Shown here in pieces: positions 17,546 to 26,869 of a stretch of 64,000 nucleotides of DNA. Location: NCBI GenBank assembly GCA_041395845.1, contig JAWKZS010000020.1, positions 17,171 through 81,170 of the forward strand, given 5' to 3'. The first letter of the stretch is position 1, and each line of letters opens with the position of its first letter. The DNA comes from Ch67 sp041395845 (GTDB lineage Bacteria > Pseudomonadota > Gammaproteobacteria > Pseudomonadales > Ketobacteraceae). The position numbers were made by a program, and so were the translations under genes. The notes under the pieces are model-generated. The model worked only from the letters and a program-made list of their open reading frames with translations, did no database searches and was not told the DNA's origin.

Positions 17546-17570
17546 CTGGCCACACTGCGGGTGTGGCCAG
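17546..17570 (-). terminator. Hairpin, probable terminator
   Basis: Perfect 10-bp stem CTGGCCACAC/GTGTGGCCAG with a 5-nt loop, 13 bases after the stop of the small reverse-strand gene. The T-tract is poor. Confidence 0.5.
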
Positions 17571-17582
17571 GCAATGACGGGA

Positions 17583-18023
17583 TTACTGGAACAGGGTGAG
17601 GGCGGTCTGGCGGCTGACGTTGCTGGCTTGTGACAGCAGAGCTGCACCGGACTGTTGCTGCAGATCCTGCCGGGTCTGGCGGGCCAGGGCTTCTGCCTGC
17701 TCTTCAGAGCGAACCCTGTCTGCACGATTATCCGGTTCCACGATCCGGGGGAATTCGGCACCGGGGCGCTCGCGGCTTGCTTCCGCCGCGACTTGCAGGG
17801 TCTGGTCGGGATTGGCCTGATCGCTGGACTTCTCGCTTTTTGCAGTATCTTCAACGGCTTGGCGGCGTTGCAGCGCGACATCCTGACCGGGAGCCGAGGT
17901 GCTGAAGCTGTCCGCACGGGGTTGCGAGGCGGTAATGGACTCCTGATCCCGACGCAGCTGGGCAGGTTGGGGTGCAGGACTGGCTGCTGCCCGATTGCCG
18001 ACTGAACTACTGATGGGGTCCAT
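17583..18023 (-). CDS. Small hypothetical with flagellin-like C-terminal tail
   Basis: 146 residues, no signal peptide. The N-terminal two thirds are low-complexity and rich in Gln, Ala, Ser and charged residues. The tail ALLSQASNVSRQTALTLF resembles the terminal helix of flagellins (AQANxxPQxALxLL), as in small motility-related proteins of gammaproteobacteria. The start is the ATG with GGAGGT seven bases upstream; an upstream in-frame start would add 11 residues without a site. Function not established. Confidence 0.65.
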   Translation of the reverse strand: MDPISSSVGNRAAASPAPQPAQLRRDQESITASQPRADSFSTSAPGQDVALQRRQAVEDTAKSEKSSDQANPDQTLQVAAEASRERPGAEFPRIVEPDNRADRVRSEEQAEALARQTRQDLQQQSGAALLSQASNVSRQTALTLFQ

Positions 18024-18136
18024 TATGTGACCTCCGCATTTTGCACATACTTGCACGATAAGCGATTGCCTGTCGCCCGTCCAATAGCCAGCAGTTGTTT
18101 GAATGGCGTTCGTTAGAGCCAGCGGGCGTAAAGCCC

Positions 18137-19222
18137 TCAGGTGCGTTTGAGCACGATGGTGCGGCTCAGGCGGTCATGCAGCAGCCGGCCATCCCAGATC
18201 AGCAGGTTGACGATGACCGTGATGTAAAAGAAGTAGAGACAAACGGCGAACAACAGCGATCGCCACAGTGCGCGAAACAGTCCTATGGGGCCGCCCTGCG
18301 GGTTGCAGACCTGCAGCTTGCACCAGTATTTGCCTGGCGTGGCCCGCAGGGAACTGGCTTCAAATACGGCGCTGAGCGGGGGATAGCCCAGCATTATCGC
18401 CAGGAATCCCAGTACGGGTTCCAGCGTGCGCTGTTCCAGCAGCAATCCCCCCAGCGTTCCCAGGCCGAACAGGGCGAGGCAGTCGATGGCCAGGGCGAGC
18501 CAGCGCAGATAGTAGTTGCCGTACTGTGGCGCCGGCGTCCGGCGTTCTACCGTTGGCGTGACAGTCGCGATCGGTGCCGGCGCACTCGGCCCCTGCCACC
18601 ACAGCATGAAATCATCCAGCAGCTCGGGATCGGCATAGTCCTCGTAATGATGGCGTCGCTCGCTCCACCAGAACCACTGGTTGAGGTGCTGGATCAGGCC
18701 TGGCTCAATCAGCGCTCCGCCCTCGTCGCGCTGTTCCCGGAACAACTCCAGCAAGCGTTGCAGGAAACGCATCGCAAAGGCGGCTTTGAAATCGATGTCG
18801 AGCAGCGCTTCCGATTCCATCAGAAAACGCCATGCGGCAGGATCGTTGCGATGCGCTGGATCAGTCAGCAGATCTTCCACCCGACTGACCAGGGCGTCCC
18901 ACTGCTGATCCAGATAGGTTTCCCACTGGGCTTCTTCGTCCAGCTGCGCAGGGGCGTGCGCGTCGCCGGGTGTGGCGTGATCATCCTGCTGCCGTGGCGT
19001 GGCCAGTTCCGTGACTGCTGGCGGTTCTGTACCGGGGTGTTCATCGCCTCCATCGATCTGATTTTCTGCCCAGGCCAGGGCATCCTGATAGGCCGCGTAC
19101 AGGCGCTGGAAGCCTTGCGGATTGTCATCCGGGCGATTCTGTTTCAGCAGCACCGCATAGGCTTTCTTGATGGCGCGCACGTCCTGTGTCGGCGCCAGTT
19201 GCAGCTCGTCCCAGCAGGTCAT
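18137..19222 (-). CDS. DjlB/DjlC-like J-domain protein fused to an RDD membrane domain
   Basis: 361 residues. The N-terminus (DELQLAPTQDVRAIKKAYA, then RPDDNPQGFQRLYAAYQDAL) is a J domain of the DjlB/DjlC kind, in which the HPD tripeptide is RPD. The middle is acidic and helical. The last about 130 residues form an RDD domain with three or four membrane helices and the signature SLRATPGKYWCKLQV. It overlaps the stop of hscC by one base (TGATG) and is the natural co-chaperone of that Hsp70. A membrane-tethered HscC partner is inferred. Confidence 0.85.
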   Translation of the reverse strand: MTCWDELQLAPTQDVRAIKKAYAVLLKQNRPDDNPQGFQRLYAAYQDALAWAENQIDGGDEHPGTEPPAVTELATPRQQDDHATPGDAHAPAQLDEEAQWETYLDQQWDALVSRVEDLLTDPAHRNDPAAWRFLMESEALLDIDFKAAFAMRFLQRLLELFREQRDEGGALIEPGLIQHLNQWFWWSERRHHYEDYADPELLDDFMLWWQGPSAPAPIATVTPTVERRTPAPQYGNYYLRWLALAIDCLALFGLGTLGGLLLEQRTLEPVLGFLAIMLGYPPLSAVFEASSLRATPGKYWCKLQVCNPQGGPIGLFRALWRSLLFAVCLYFFYITVIVNLLIWDGRLLHDRLSRTIVLKRT

Positions 19223-20922
19223 CAGAACCAGTACTCGCCTTCCAGTTCATCCAGCAGATTGCGAAAGTGGCTTTGCGCCAGTTTGATTTCCTGCAGGTTC
19301 TGCGATTCCAGAATCGCTTCGAAATGCTGCAGCAGGTGCGCCAGATGTTCGCGCTTTTCCCCCAGCGAGGCTTCGTACATGCGCTCGGCCCGGTGCAGCA
19401 GCGCACGGTTCACTTCATCATCACGGGGATGGAATTTCAGCGCGGCCAGTTTGTCGCGGGTCTTGGCGATGTCCGCATCGGTCAGATGGCTGGCATTGTT
19501 CTTGATCAGCAGATGATGGGTTTCGCCGCTGGAATTGATTTTCACATCCACTTCCAGCAGGCCGTTCATGTCGTAGCTGAAACGCACGTCGATGCTTTCG
19601 GCGCCGGCGCGGTTTTTCGGCACCGGTACTTCCATTTCGCCAAGCTTGATATTGTTGCGGGTAAGGCGGGATTCGCCTTGATACACATCCACCAGAATGC
19701 GGGTTTGATCATCGCGAATGGTGTACAGGGTTTTTACGATACTGACCGGCACTACCGAGTTGCGTTCAATGATGGGAAGGAACAGCGAACCCTGCTTGCC
19801 GCCCACATCGTTTTCGTTATGAATGCCGGTGCCCAGAGTGTACGGACAGACATCAGTCAGCACGATGTCATCCAGTGCCGCATCCCTGGCTTTCAGTCCC
19901 GCCTGAATGGCGGCGCCCATGGCCACCACCAGATCCGGATCGAGGTTGGCCGACGGCATGCGGCGGAACATGCGGGCGATCATCGAGCGGAAAATCTGCA
20001 TGCGGGTCGCACCGCCCACCAGCACCACATCATCCAGGTCCGACGGACTCAGATTGGCATCGTTGAGGGAGCGTTCGATCGGCAGCTGAATCCGTGACAG
20101 CAGGGAGTGGGCGCGCTGGTTGAATTCCTCGCGCCGCAGGGTGATCGGTTCCTGTTGTTGCGGCACGCAGTTTTCCAGCGTCACACTGTCGACGGAAGAG
20201 AGTTTGCGTTTGGCATTTTCCAGTGCGGAATACAGTTGCTGGGTCTGCTGGGCGTCCAGATCGTCGCGCTCGATGTCGGTCAGTTCCAGAAACCACTGTA
20301 CCAGCAGTTCCAGGAAATCTTCACCGCCGAGGAAATTGTCACCGGCAGAGGCATGCACTTCGAGTACGCCACTGAAATATTCCATGATGGATACGTCGAA
20401 GGTGCCGCCTCCCAGATCCACCACCATGAAACGGCTGCCTTCGGGTTTTTCATGCAGGCCGTACGCCATGGCCGCTGCAGTGGGCTCGTTGATCAGGCGT
20501 TCCACGGTCAGGCCCGCCAGCTCCCCCGCCAGCCGGGTGGCCTTGCGCTGCACATCGTTGAAATAGGCCGGCACACTGATGACGGCTTCGGTGATGGTTT
20601 CGCCCAGATGGGTTTCGGCATCGTGTTTCAGACTTTTCAGCACCAGCGCCGACAATTCCGGCGCGGTGAAGGTCTTCTGGCCCAGGTTCATGCGGGTATC
20701 GGCCCCCATGTAGCGCTTGAAGACCGACGCGCACAGCTGGGGATGGCTGAGCAGACGCTGTTTGGCGAACTTGCCCACCAGCAATTCACCGTTATCGTCA
20801 AAGCCGACCACGGACGGTGTCAGCAGGTCGCCGAACCGGTTGGGAATCATCTCCACCTTGCCGTCACGCCAGATGGCGCAGGCGCTGTTGGTGGTGCCTA
20901 AATCGATACCAAGAATGGTCAT
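19222..20922 (-). CDS. hscC: Hsp70-family chaperone HscC
   Basis: 566 residues, the length of E. coli HscC and shorter than DnaK. The ATPase domain shows IGIDLGTTNS-type phosphate 1 (GIDLGTTNSACAIW), NEPTAAAMAYG, VVDLGGGTFDVS and LVGGATRM. The substrate domain is short (from about residue 370) and lacks the long lid of DnaK. The gene overlaps the membrane protein upstream by ATGA and the J-protein downstream by one base, so the three are one operon. HscC is a specialised Hsp70 with fast ADP exchange; its clients are poorly known. Confidence 0.92.
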   Translation of the reverse strand: MTILGIDLGTTNSACAIWRDGKVEMIPNRFGDLLTPSVVGFDDNGELLVGKFAKQRLLSHPQLCASVFKRYMGADTRMNLGQKTFTAPELSALVLKSLKHDAETHLGETITEAVISVPAYFNDVQRKATRLAGELAGLTVERLINEPTAAAMAYGLHEKPEGSRFMVVDLGGGTFDVSIMEYFSGVLEVHASAGDNFLGGEDFLELLVQWFLELTDIERDDLDAQQTQQLYSALENAKRKLSSVDSVTLENCVPQQQEPITLRREEFNQRAHSLLSRIQLPIERSLNDANLSPSDLDDVVLVGGATRMQIFRSMIARMFRRMPSANLDPDLVVAMGAAIQAGLKARDAALDDIVLTDVCPYTLGTGIHNENDVGGKQGSLFLPIIERNSVVPVSIVKTLYTIRDDQTRILVDVYQGESRLTRNNIKLGEMEVPVPKNRAGAESIDVRFSYDMNGLLEVDVKINSSGETHHLLIKNNASHLTDADIAKTRDKLAALKFHPRDDEVNRALLHRAERMYEASLGEKREHLAHLLQHFEAILESQNLQEIKLAQSHFRNLLDELEGEYWF

Positions 20923-21362
20923 AACAAACTGCCTGTTCGGAAACTGACGCCCACCACGACAAACAACACAGAAATGAGGGTGACCGGAATGACATGCCAG
21001 GCCAGTGATACCAGGTTGTGCTCGGTGAGCTTGGGAATGATGCGCAGACGGGCGTCCACCGCCAGGGCGGCTGTGGCGGCCAGCAGCGCCAGTTTTAGGG
21101 TGATGGTTTGCGACACGACGGTGTCCAGCCCGAACCAGCGCGCCGGATCCGGCTGCAGCTGGCTGGCCATGTACAGGCCGGTGACAATCTGGGTCAGCAA
21201 GGCGGGAATGCCGATCTTCTCGAACCGCTGTTCGAAGTTGCGTATATAGGTTGGTGAGCGCTCACGTAACGCCGGTGGCAGAATACAGAAGGACAGCACC
21301 AGATGGCCGCCCGTCCAGACGGTGGCTCCCAGCACATGCAGCAACAAGGCGATCGAATACAT
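20919..21362 (-). CDS. CopD-like membrane protein
   Basis: 147 residues with four predicted membrane helices. The pattern LLHVLGATVWTGGHL at the N-terminus and a later basic loop fit the CopD/copper-resistance D domain, where the His of the first helix is conserved. The start is set at the ATG before YSIALLLH; a longer frame adds 19 residues without membrane character. First gene of the hscC operon. Metal or haem binding is possible but not shown. Confidence 0.75.
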   Translation of the reverse strand: MYSIALLLHVLGATVWTGGHLVLSFCILPPALRERSPTYIRNFEQRFEKIGIPALLTQIVTGLYMASQLQPDPARWFGLDTVVSQTITLKLALLAATAALAVDARLRIIPKLTEHNLVSLAWHVIPVTLISVLFVVVGVSFRTGSLL

Positions 21363-21519
21363 TCGCAAACATCCCGAAAACGAGCGCCTATGATAAAGGG
21401 TTGTCAGGGTGGGGGCCATGGGCCGCTTCCAATTGGCGAGAATCTGGTCAGTGGCAGACTGGCGTGTTATGCTCCGGCGACACTAAATCATTTGACTTAG
21501 AAAAGCATAAAAGGGGTAG

Positions 21520-22302
21520 ATGATGATCTGGCATCACGTGGAAAAAGGGCAGGGGCGCCCATTGGTGCTGCTGCACGGCATTGGCATGAGCAGCGATGCC
21601 TGGGCGGCGGTATTTGACCGGCTGGCGGTGCAGCGGCGCGTGATCGCGTTTGATATTCCCGGTTTTGGCCGTACGCCGGGGTTGCCGGAACATATCGAAC
21701 CGAACGCCGAGGCCATGGTGGCCAGCCTGGCGGAGTCGCTGCGCAAGATGGGCATCGAGGGGCCGGTGGACATCGTCGGCAACTCCCTGGGGGGGCGGAT
21801 CGCGCTGGAGGCGGCAGCTCATGGCCTGGCCCGTTCCATTGTCGGTATATCGCCTGCTGGGCTGTGGCGCAACAAGGCGCCGTTCCATCTGGAACACCTG
21901 TTTGGCGCCATGCGCAAAGCCTACAGCCTGATGCCAGAACTGGCAGACCGGGTGCTGCAAAGCGGTGTTGGTCGCTCCCTGCTGATGGGGGGTGCGGTTT
22001 CCTTGCAGGCCTGGAAAATGCCCGCCCCGGATGCCCAGCGTTCCGCCCGCCTGTTTGCCCAGTCCCACCAGTTCGAGCCGGTCTTCGAGGCCTTCCGTCC
22101 GCCGTTCCATGACGCCGAGAAGATTATCGTGCCTTGTACGATTGCCTTTGGGGATCTGGATTTTGTTTTCCCGCTGGGTACCCGGGACAAGTCGCGGGCA
22201 CCGCGTCACACCCATTGGGTGCGTCTGCCCGGCTGTGGCCACGTGCCCATGTGGGATAACCCGGATCTGGTGGCTCACGTCATTCTCAACGGTACGCGCT
22301 GA
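21520..22302 (+). CDS. Alpha/beta hydrolase
   Basis: 260 residues. HGIG oxyanion motif at 19-22, FDIPGFGRT at 44-52, nucleophile elbow GNSLGG with Ser89, an acid in AFGDLDFVFP and the His in LPGCGHVPMWDNP give a complete triad. The sequence resembles the MhpC/BioH-like esterases with a helical cap. It stands alone between the chaperone operon and vgrG. Substrate unknown. Confidence 0.85.
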   Translation: MMIWHHVEKGQGRPLVLLHGIGMSSDAWAAVFDRLAVQRRVIAFDIPGFGRTPGLPEHIEPNAEAMVASLAESLRKMGIEGPVDIVGNSLGGRIALEAAAHGLARSIVGISPAGLWRNKAPFHLEHLFGAMRKAYSLMPELADRVLQSGVGRSLLMGGAVSLQAWKMPAPDAQRSARLFAQSHQFEPVFEAFRPPFHDAEKIIVPCTIAFGDLDFVFPLGTRDKSRAPRHTHWVRLPGCGHVPMWDNPDLVAHVILNGTR

Positions 22303-22371
22303 TCCCCTGAAAATCCCTGCTTTTTAATCCCCGGGCTGTCTATCTGGAAAGCCGACCGTCCGGGGATTGCC

Positions 22372-24879
22372 ATGCTCGCCAACGCCAATACCAGCCGCTT
22401 TCTGTTCGACTGCCCTGGGGGCGGGGTCGACTGGCGAGTAGTCGGCGTGCAGGCAGAAACGGCGCTTTCCACTGCCTACTGGTGCGAGCTGGAACTGGTC
22501 TGTACGGAATCCGATGTCGATCTGGTGGCGCTGGTGGGCAAGGCCGGTGTGCTAACCCTGTTCGACACCACGCATCCGGTTTGCCTGCATGGCGAAATCG
22601 CCGCTGCCACCCAGGGCGCTGTCGGCAAGCGCTTCACCACTTATCACCTCTCCCTGCGTCCCAAATTGTGGCAGCTGGAATTCCGTAGTGGCCTGCGGAT
22701 CTTTCAGGACCAGTCCGTTCCCGACATCGTCAAGCAGGTACTGGAAGAAGCTGGCATCAGCGGCAAGGATGTGCGTTTTGAACACAAGCGCACCTACCCG
22801 CCCCGCACCTACTGCACCCAATACCGCGAATCGGATTTTGCGTTTATCAACCGGCTGCTGGCAGAAGAGGGACTGTTCTACTTTTTCGACCACAGCATCG
22901 AGCGTCATGTGCTGGTGATCGGCGATGACAATGGCAGTTTCAAACCGGTGCCTGGAACTGCAACCCTGCCTTACACGCCCGCTGCTGGCATGGTCACATC
23001 GGAACAGGCTGTGGTGGAATTCAGCGTACAGCAACAGTTGCGCACGGCTTCGGTGATGTTGCGGGATTATGTTTTCGAGAAGCCATCGCTGTTGCTGGAA
23101 TCGCAAAGCGCCAACGGCAGATTCAGTGCGCTACAGCACTACGACTATCCCGGTGGCTTTGCCGACAACGGCCTGGGCCGGCAGCTGGTAGAGAGCCGTT
23201 TGCACTCCGAACAGAGCAACGCCTGTGTCATTAGCGGCCGCAGCGACAGCCAGCGTTTGCAGAACGGCATGCGCTTCACACTGAGCAAGCATCCGCGCAA
23301 GGATTTCAACACCGAATATCTGTTGACCCACGTTCGCTTGCAAGGTCGTCAACCGCAATCGCTCGAAGAAGGTGCCAGCAGCGAAGGCAGCAGCTTCAGT
23401 CTGGATTTTCAGGCGATCCCGGCGGACAGCGCTTATCGGGCAGTGCAGCGCTATCCGCGTCCGCGTATCGAAGGGGTGCAGACCGCATTTGTCACCGGGC
23501 CCAAAGGCGAAGAGATCTACACCGACGCCCACGGCCGCATCAAGGCGCAGTTTCACTGGGATCGCGAAGGCAAACGTGACGAAACATCCAGTTGCTGGCT
23601 GCGGGTGGCGCAAGCCTGGGCCGGCAATCAATGGGGAAGCTTTGTGCTGCCGCGGGTTGGTCAGGAAGTGCTGGTGACGTTTCTGGACGGCGACCCGGAT
23701 CGCCCGCTGGTGACCGGGGCGCTGTACAACGCGACGACCCAGCCACCCTATCTACTGCCAGCCAGCAAGACCCGCACCACCTTCAAGTCCCAGAGCACAC
23801 CGGGCGGTGGTGGTTTCAACGAGTTGCGCATCGAAGACAAAAAAGGCAGCGAGCAGCTGTTCGTGCATGCCCAGAAAGACGCCAATCTGCATGTCGGTAA
23901 TGACTGGAAGCAGTCTGTCGATCACGACAGCCATCTGACCGTGCAGAAAAATGCGGTGGAAAGCGTCGGCCAGGATGTGCACGTGACCATTGGTGAGCAT
24001 CGATACGTTAAAACCGGTGCCGGCCAGTCGCTGGCGATTGGCGGTGATCAGCACATCAAAATCGGCAGCAACCAGTTGATCAAGGCTGGCCGTGAACTGC
24101 ACTGGAAGGGTGGTCAGACTGTCGTGCTGGAAGCCGGCCTGTCCATGACCCTGAAAGCCGGCAGCGGCAAGATTGTGCTCGATCCGTCGGGCGTTGCCAT
24201 CATTGGCAGCAAGGTGCGCATCAACAGTGGCGGCGGTGGTGGCTCGGCGAAGGCGGCTGCGCCGGCGGCGCCGAGCAATCCCGCGAAAGTGGACCCCGGC
24301 AAACCCGGCAGCAGGATCAGCCTTGGTCGTTCGAACAAGGTGTTCAAGGTGGAGCCGATTCCGTTTGCGACGGGGGCGGTGGGGAGGGTGCGGGTGGGGG
24401 CTTCGTCGCCATCACTGTCATCCGTTAGTCAGGACGCTATGGCTACCCCGAATTCTGAAGCTGGCGGCACGGACAGATCGGGCTCACCCCGGGCTGTAAG
24501 GGCTGCAGTCGGTTCGGAGCACGCAGCGCCAGCCGTAAGTAATGGGTTGCCGGCAACAGCGAAACGAGTGGCAGGGGGCAATCCCTTGGCTCCGGCACAA
24601 CCCACTACTAAGACAGCCGATAGCCTGTTTGGCGCAGTTTCTGACGTTACAGTGTTTGCAGCGGGATCTGCCGCCTCGTTCGCTGGCGGCTTGCAGGAAA
24701 AAGCCGGCAGATTAGCCAAACAGTCAGACGATCTGGTGGAGAAAGCTGCCTCCAGAATCGAGCAGGCCAAAGATCAGTTGCTGGATACGGTCAAATCCGG
24801 TGTCACTGCCATTCTGCCTGAATCGTTACAGGATCTGCTCGATTCCCCTGAAGAAGACGATTTCGACTTTTCGGAATAA
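22372..24879 (+). CDS. vgrG: Type VI secretion spike protein VgrG
   Basis: 835 residues. The gp27-like hub occupies about 1-360, the gp5 OB domain (AHGRIKAQFHWDREG, then SSCWLRVAQAWAGNQWG, then LPRVGQEVLVTFLDGDPDRP) about 370-455, and a long repetitive beta-helix needle about 455-640 (INSGGGGG at its end). A non-conserved tail follows, rich in Ala/Ser/Pro and ending in an acidic helix. No other type VI core genes are in the window, so this is an orphan vgrG. The cargo gene follows after six bases; the extended tail is where cargo is likely to dock. Confidence 0.93.
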   Translation: MLANANTSRFLFDCPGGGVDWRVVGVQAETALSTAYWCELELVCTESDVDLVALVGKAGVLTLFDTTHPVCLHGEIAAATQGAVGKRFTTYHLSLRPKLWQLEFRSGLRIFQDQSVPDIVKQVLEEAGISGKDVRFEHKRTYPPRTYCTQYRESDFAFINRLLAEEGLFYFFDHSIERHVLVIGDDNGSFKPVPGTATLPYTPAAGMVTSEQAVVEFSVQQQLRTASVMLRDYVFEKPSLLLESQSANGRFSALQHYDYPGGFADNGLGRQLVESRLHSEQSNACVISGRSDSQRLQNGMRFTLSKHPRKDFNTEYLLTHVRLQGRQPQSLEEGASSEGSSFSLDFQAIPADSAYRAVQRYPRPRIEGVQTAFVTGPKGEEIYTDAHGRIKAQFHWDREGKRDETSSCWLRVAQAWAGNQWGSFVLPRVGQEVLVTFLDGDPDRPLVTGALYNATTQPPYLLPASKTRTTFKSQSTPGGGGFNELRIEDKKGSEQLFVHAQKDANLHVGNDWKQSVDHDSHLTVQKNAVESVGQDVHVTIGEHRYVKTGAGQSLAIGGDQHIKIGSNQLIKAGRELHWKGGQTVVLEAGLSMTLKAGSGKIVLDPSGVAIIGSKVRINSGGGGGSAKAAAPAAPSNPAKVDPGKPGSRISLGRSNKVFKVEPIPFATGAVGRVRVGASSPSLSSVSQDAMATPNSEAGGTDRSGSPRAVRAAVGSEHAAPAVSNGLPATAKRVAGGNPLAPAQPTTKTADSLFGAVSDVTVFAAGSAASFAGGLQEKAGRLAKQSDDLVEKAASRIEQAKDQLLDTVKSGVTAILPESLQDLLDSPEEDDFDFSE

Positions 24880-24885
24880 TTCCAC

Positions 24886-26868
24886 ATGAAATTCTGCTTT
24901 CCCTTTCGTACAGCTGCGGGCGTTGAATACAGCTCCGCAGACGAACTGTTTGACCTGCAAAAAAAAGAAGGTTCTGGTCACTACCTCATCGGCAAGAACA
25001 ACTTCTGGCACGGCGGAATTCATTTTACTGACAAGTTAATTCCTCATTGCAAAGACAGGGAAATGATCCGCTGCATGGCCGATGGGGAGATCGTAGCCTA
25101 TCGACTCAATAGTGGATACCTGCAATCCCTGTGGCAGGCCCAAACGCTGCAATATTCAACGAGCTTCTGTCTGGTCAGACACCGTTATGAGTCACCGGCA
25201 GCAGCCGCGTCCAATAATGATGCGCCAGCGCGTAATGCGTTGACCTTCTTCACGCTTTACATGCATCTTGCGCCATTTGCGACCTATGCAGGTAATCGAG
25301 AACCCTATCGCATAAAAATCAGTGCAAAAGATCTCCGCGCCCGGGATCAGGCCAGCCTGGATTCCACTGTGCTGGGGACGCTGAACGAAAATGCCGAGCT
25401 GGAAGTAATTTCCCTGTGCGAGGTAAAAAGCGGTAACAGCATTTATGCGTTCGCAGATGCGATACTGCGCAAGGGTTCTGCAAAAGGCGCCGGAGGTGTC
25501 GCGCTTGCTCCAGGTTCGCGATTCTGGCTGGCGATCAGCAAGGTAACCAATTCCGCGCAAGGTTCCAGCAAGGAAATGTTTGCCGAGTTCGTGGTGTCAA
25601 AAGACGCCCGGCGTCCGCAATGGTGGCCTGCAGGCAATCGTGTGTTGGTGCACAGTCGGGTCAACGCCCGCGATAAAATCGGTCGGGATGGAAGTCGCCT
25701 CGGGCTGATTGCAGTCGGCAGTGAACTCGAATACGATGCCGCGTCGGTGCAGACCTTGACGCTGGATGGGCGTAGCCGGCGGTTTGCGGAATGTCGCTTG
25801 CTCAGTGGCGGCTATTCGGACAGAACAGCGCCGCCGCCGGCCCGCTTCTGGGTCTGCATCGATGCTGATTTTGTTGCCGTGCAGGCCGGTGATCCTGTTG
25901 GGTTGGACAAGGTGGTCACCTGTAATATTCCGGTAGAAGCAGGCGATCCGTTGGGCTATATGGGATTATACGAAACCGCGAAAGCGGGAGGCGGCAAGAA
26001 GTCCAAACATCAGGTCCACATTGAACTGTTTTCCGGCGATCCCAATCTGCAGGCGTTTTTGGAGAACAGGACAGGCGTTAGTCAGGGTGAGAAGTTTTTG
26101 AAGCTGAGTGCTGGTACGGCATTGTTTGCGTGCGACACACAGGCGCCACCAGGCTTCGCGGAGACAGATATAAAGCTTGATAGCCCCTTCATGGCCCCAT
26201 TCGGTACAGGGAAAATCCTGAAGGATGCTAACGATGTCGAATGGCTTCAGGTTGACTTGACTGACGATGGCCATTGCATGAACGGGTTTGTCAGAGTTGA
26301 TGCCGGGGAAATAATTACTCGCCATGATTGGCTGAAGATGGGCTTTCAGACTGTGAGGGCGAAGTCTGCTTCAGACAGTTATCTGAGCAAGACAGTTACA
26401 TCGGCTTTATATCAGGATCTGTACAAGGCAGTAACGGGCGAACCAGCGCCAGCCGATCGGGATAGTATTCGCTCCGCATTGACTGGTAAAGGGAATCAGG
26501 AGAAATGGTCAAAGCTGATTGTCAAACATCCCAGTGAGTGGAAGGCTCGATCAATCGACGCACAATGGAGCGTGCTTGATCTGATTCTGCGCAATACACC
26601 TGATCGGCGTGACCATGAAAAGGACCGCATTGATAAGAGTGTGTGGTGGGATGAGGTGGCGGGTGCGGTAAGTGAATTGCCAAAGGATGGGGTGGTTTGG
26701 CATTTTCATCCGCTAGCGATGATCGGTAATCTGCGCACCTTGTCGTCCGCAGCGTGCAGTTCTTGTGGTCTTGATTTGGATTTTCTGGGCGAGTATCAAG
26801 ATGACCCTATTCTCGAGGATGATTTTACTTCCGGCGCAAACGAGTTGGGTATGATGTTGCGTTCCTGA
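24886..26868 (+). CDS. VgrG-linked effector with degenerate M23/LytM-like domain, possibly truncated
   Basis: 660 residues. The N-terminal part is M23-like: FWHGGIHFTD (His42, His46 where M23 enzymes have H-x3-D), CMADGEIVAY, TLYMHLAP (His127), and after a long SH3-like insertion KHQVHIELF (His378), where HxH is expected. The zinc ligands are thus incomplete. The C-terminal part ends with VVWHFHPLAMIG, a linker seen in type VI cargo proteins before another catalytic domain. The frame just after the stop continues (PEGFRRGPNLLVEG) into a decayed muramidase, so the product may have lost its enzyme domain by a frameshift. Cell-wall attack in the target periplasm is inferred. Confidence 0.75.
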   Translation: MKFCFPFRTAAGVEYSSADELFDLQKKEGSGHYLIGKNNFWHGGIHFTDKLIPHCKDREMIRCMADGEIVAYRLNSGYLQSLWQAQTLQYSTSFCLVRHRYESPAAAASNNDAPARNALTFFTLYMHLAPFATYAGNREPYRIKISAKDLRARDQASLDSTVLGTLNENAELEVISLCEVKSGNSIYAFADAILRKGSAKGAGGVALAPGSRFWLAISKVTNSAQGSSKEMFAEFVVSKDARRPQWWPAGNRVLVHSRVNARDKIGRDGSRLGLIAVGSELEYDAASVQTLTLDGRSRRFAECRLLSGGYSDRTAPPPARFWVCIDADFVAVQAGDPVGLDKVVTCNIPVEAGDPLGYMGLYETAKAGGGKKSKHQVHIELFSGDPNLQAFLENRTGVSQGEKFLKLSAGTALFACDTQAPPGFAETDIKLDSPFMAPFGTGKILKDANDVEWLQVDLTDDGHCMNGFVRVDAGEIITRHDWLKMGFQTVRAKSASDSYLSKTVTSALYQDLYKAVTGEPAPADRDSIRSALTGKGNQEKWSKLIVKHPSEWKARSIDAQWSVLDLILRNTPDRRDHEKDRIDKSVWWDEVAGAVSELPKDGVVWHFHPLAMIGNLRTLSSAACSSCGLDLDFLGEYQDDPILEDDFTSGANELGMMLRS

Positions 26869-26869
26869 A

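Noticed and set aside
18095..20901. Long forward open frames opposite the J-protein and HscC genes
   Set aside because: Antisense of well-supported genes, with Gln- and Arg-rich nonsense-like composition typical of GC-rich shadow frames.
22327..22366. Inverted ATCCCCGG/CCGGGGAT before vgrG
   Set aside because: Short arms with a 24-base loop in GC-rich DNA; likely by chance.
24886..26868. Calling the effector an active M23 endopeptidase
   Set aside because: The expected H-x3-D and HxH zinc ligands are altered (His46 in place of Asp, Gln376-Val-His378), so activity cannot be claimed.
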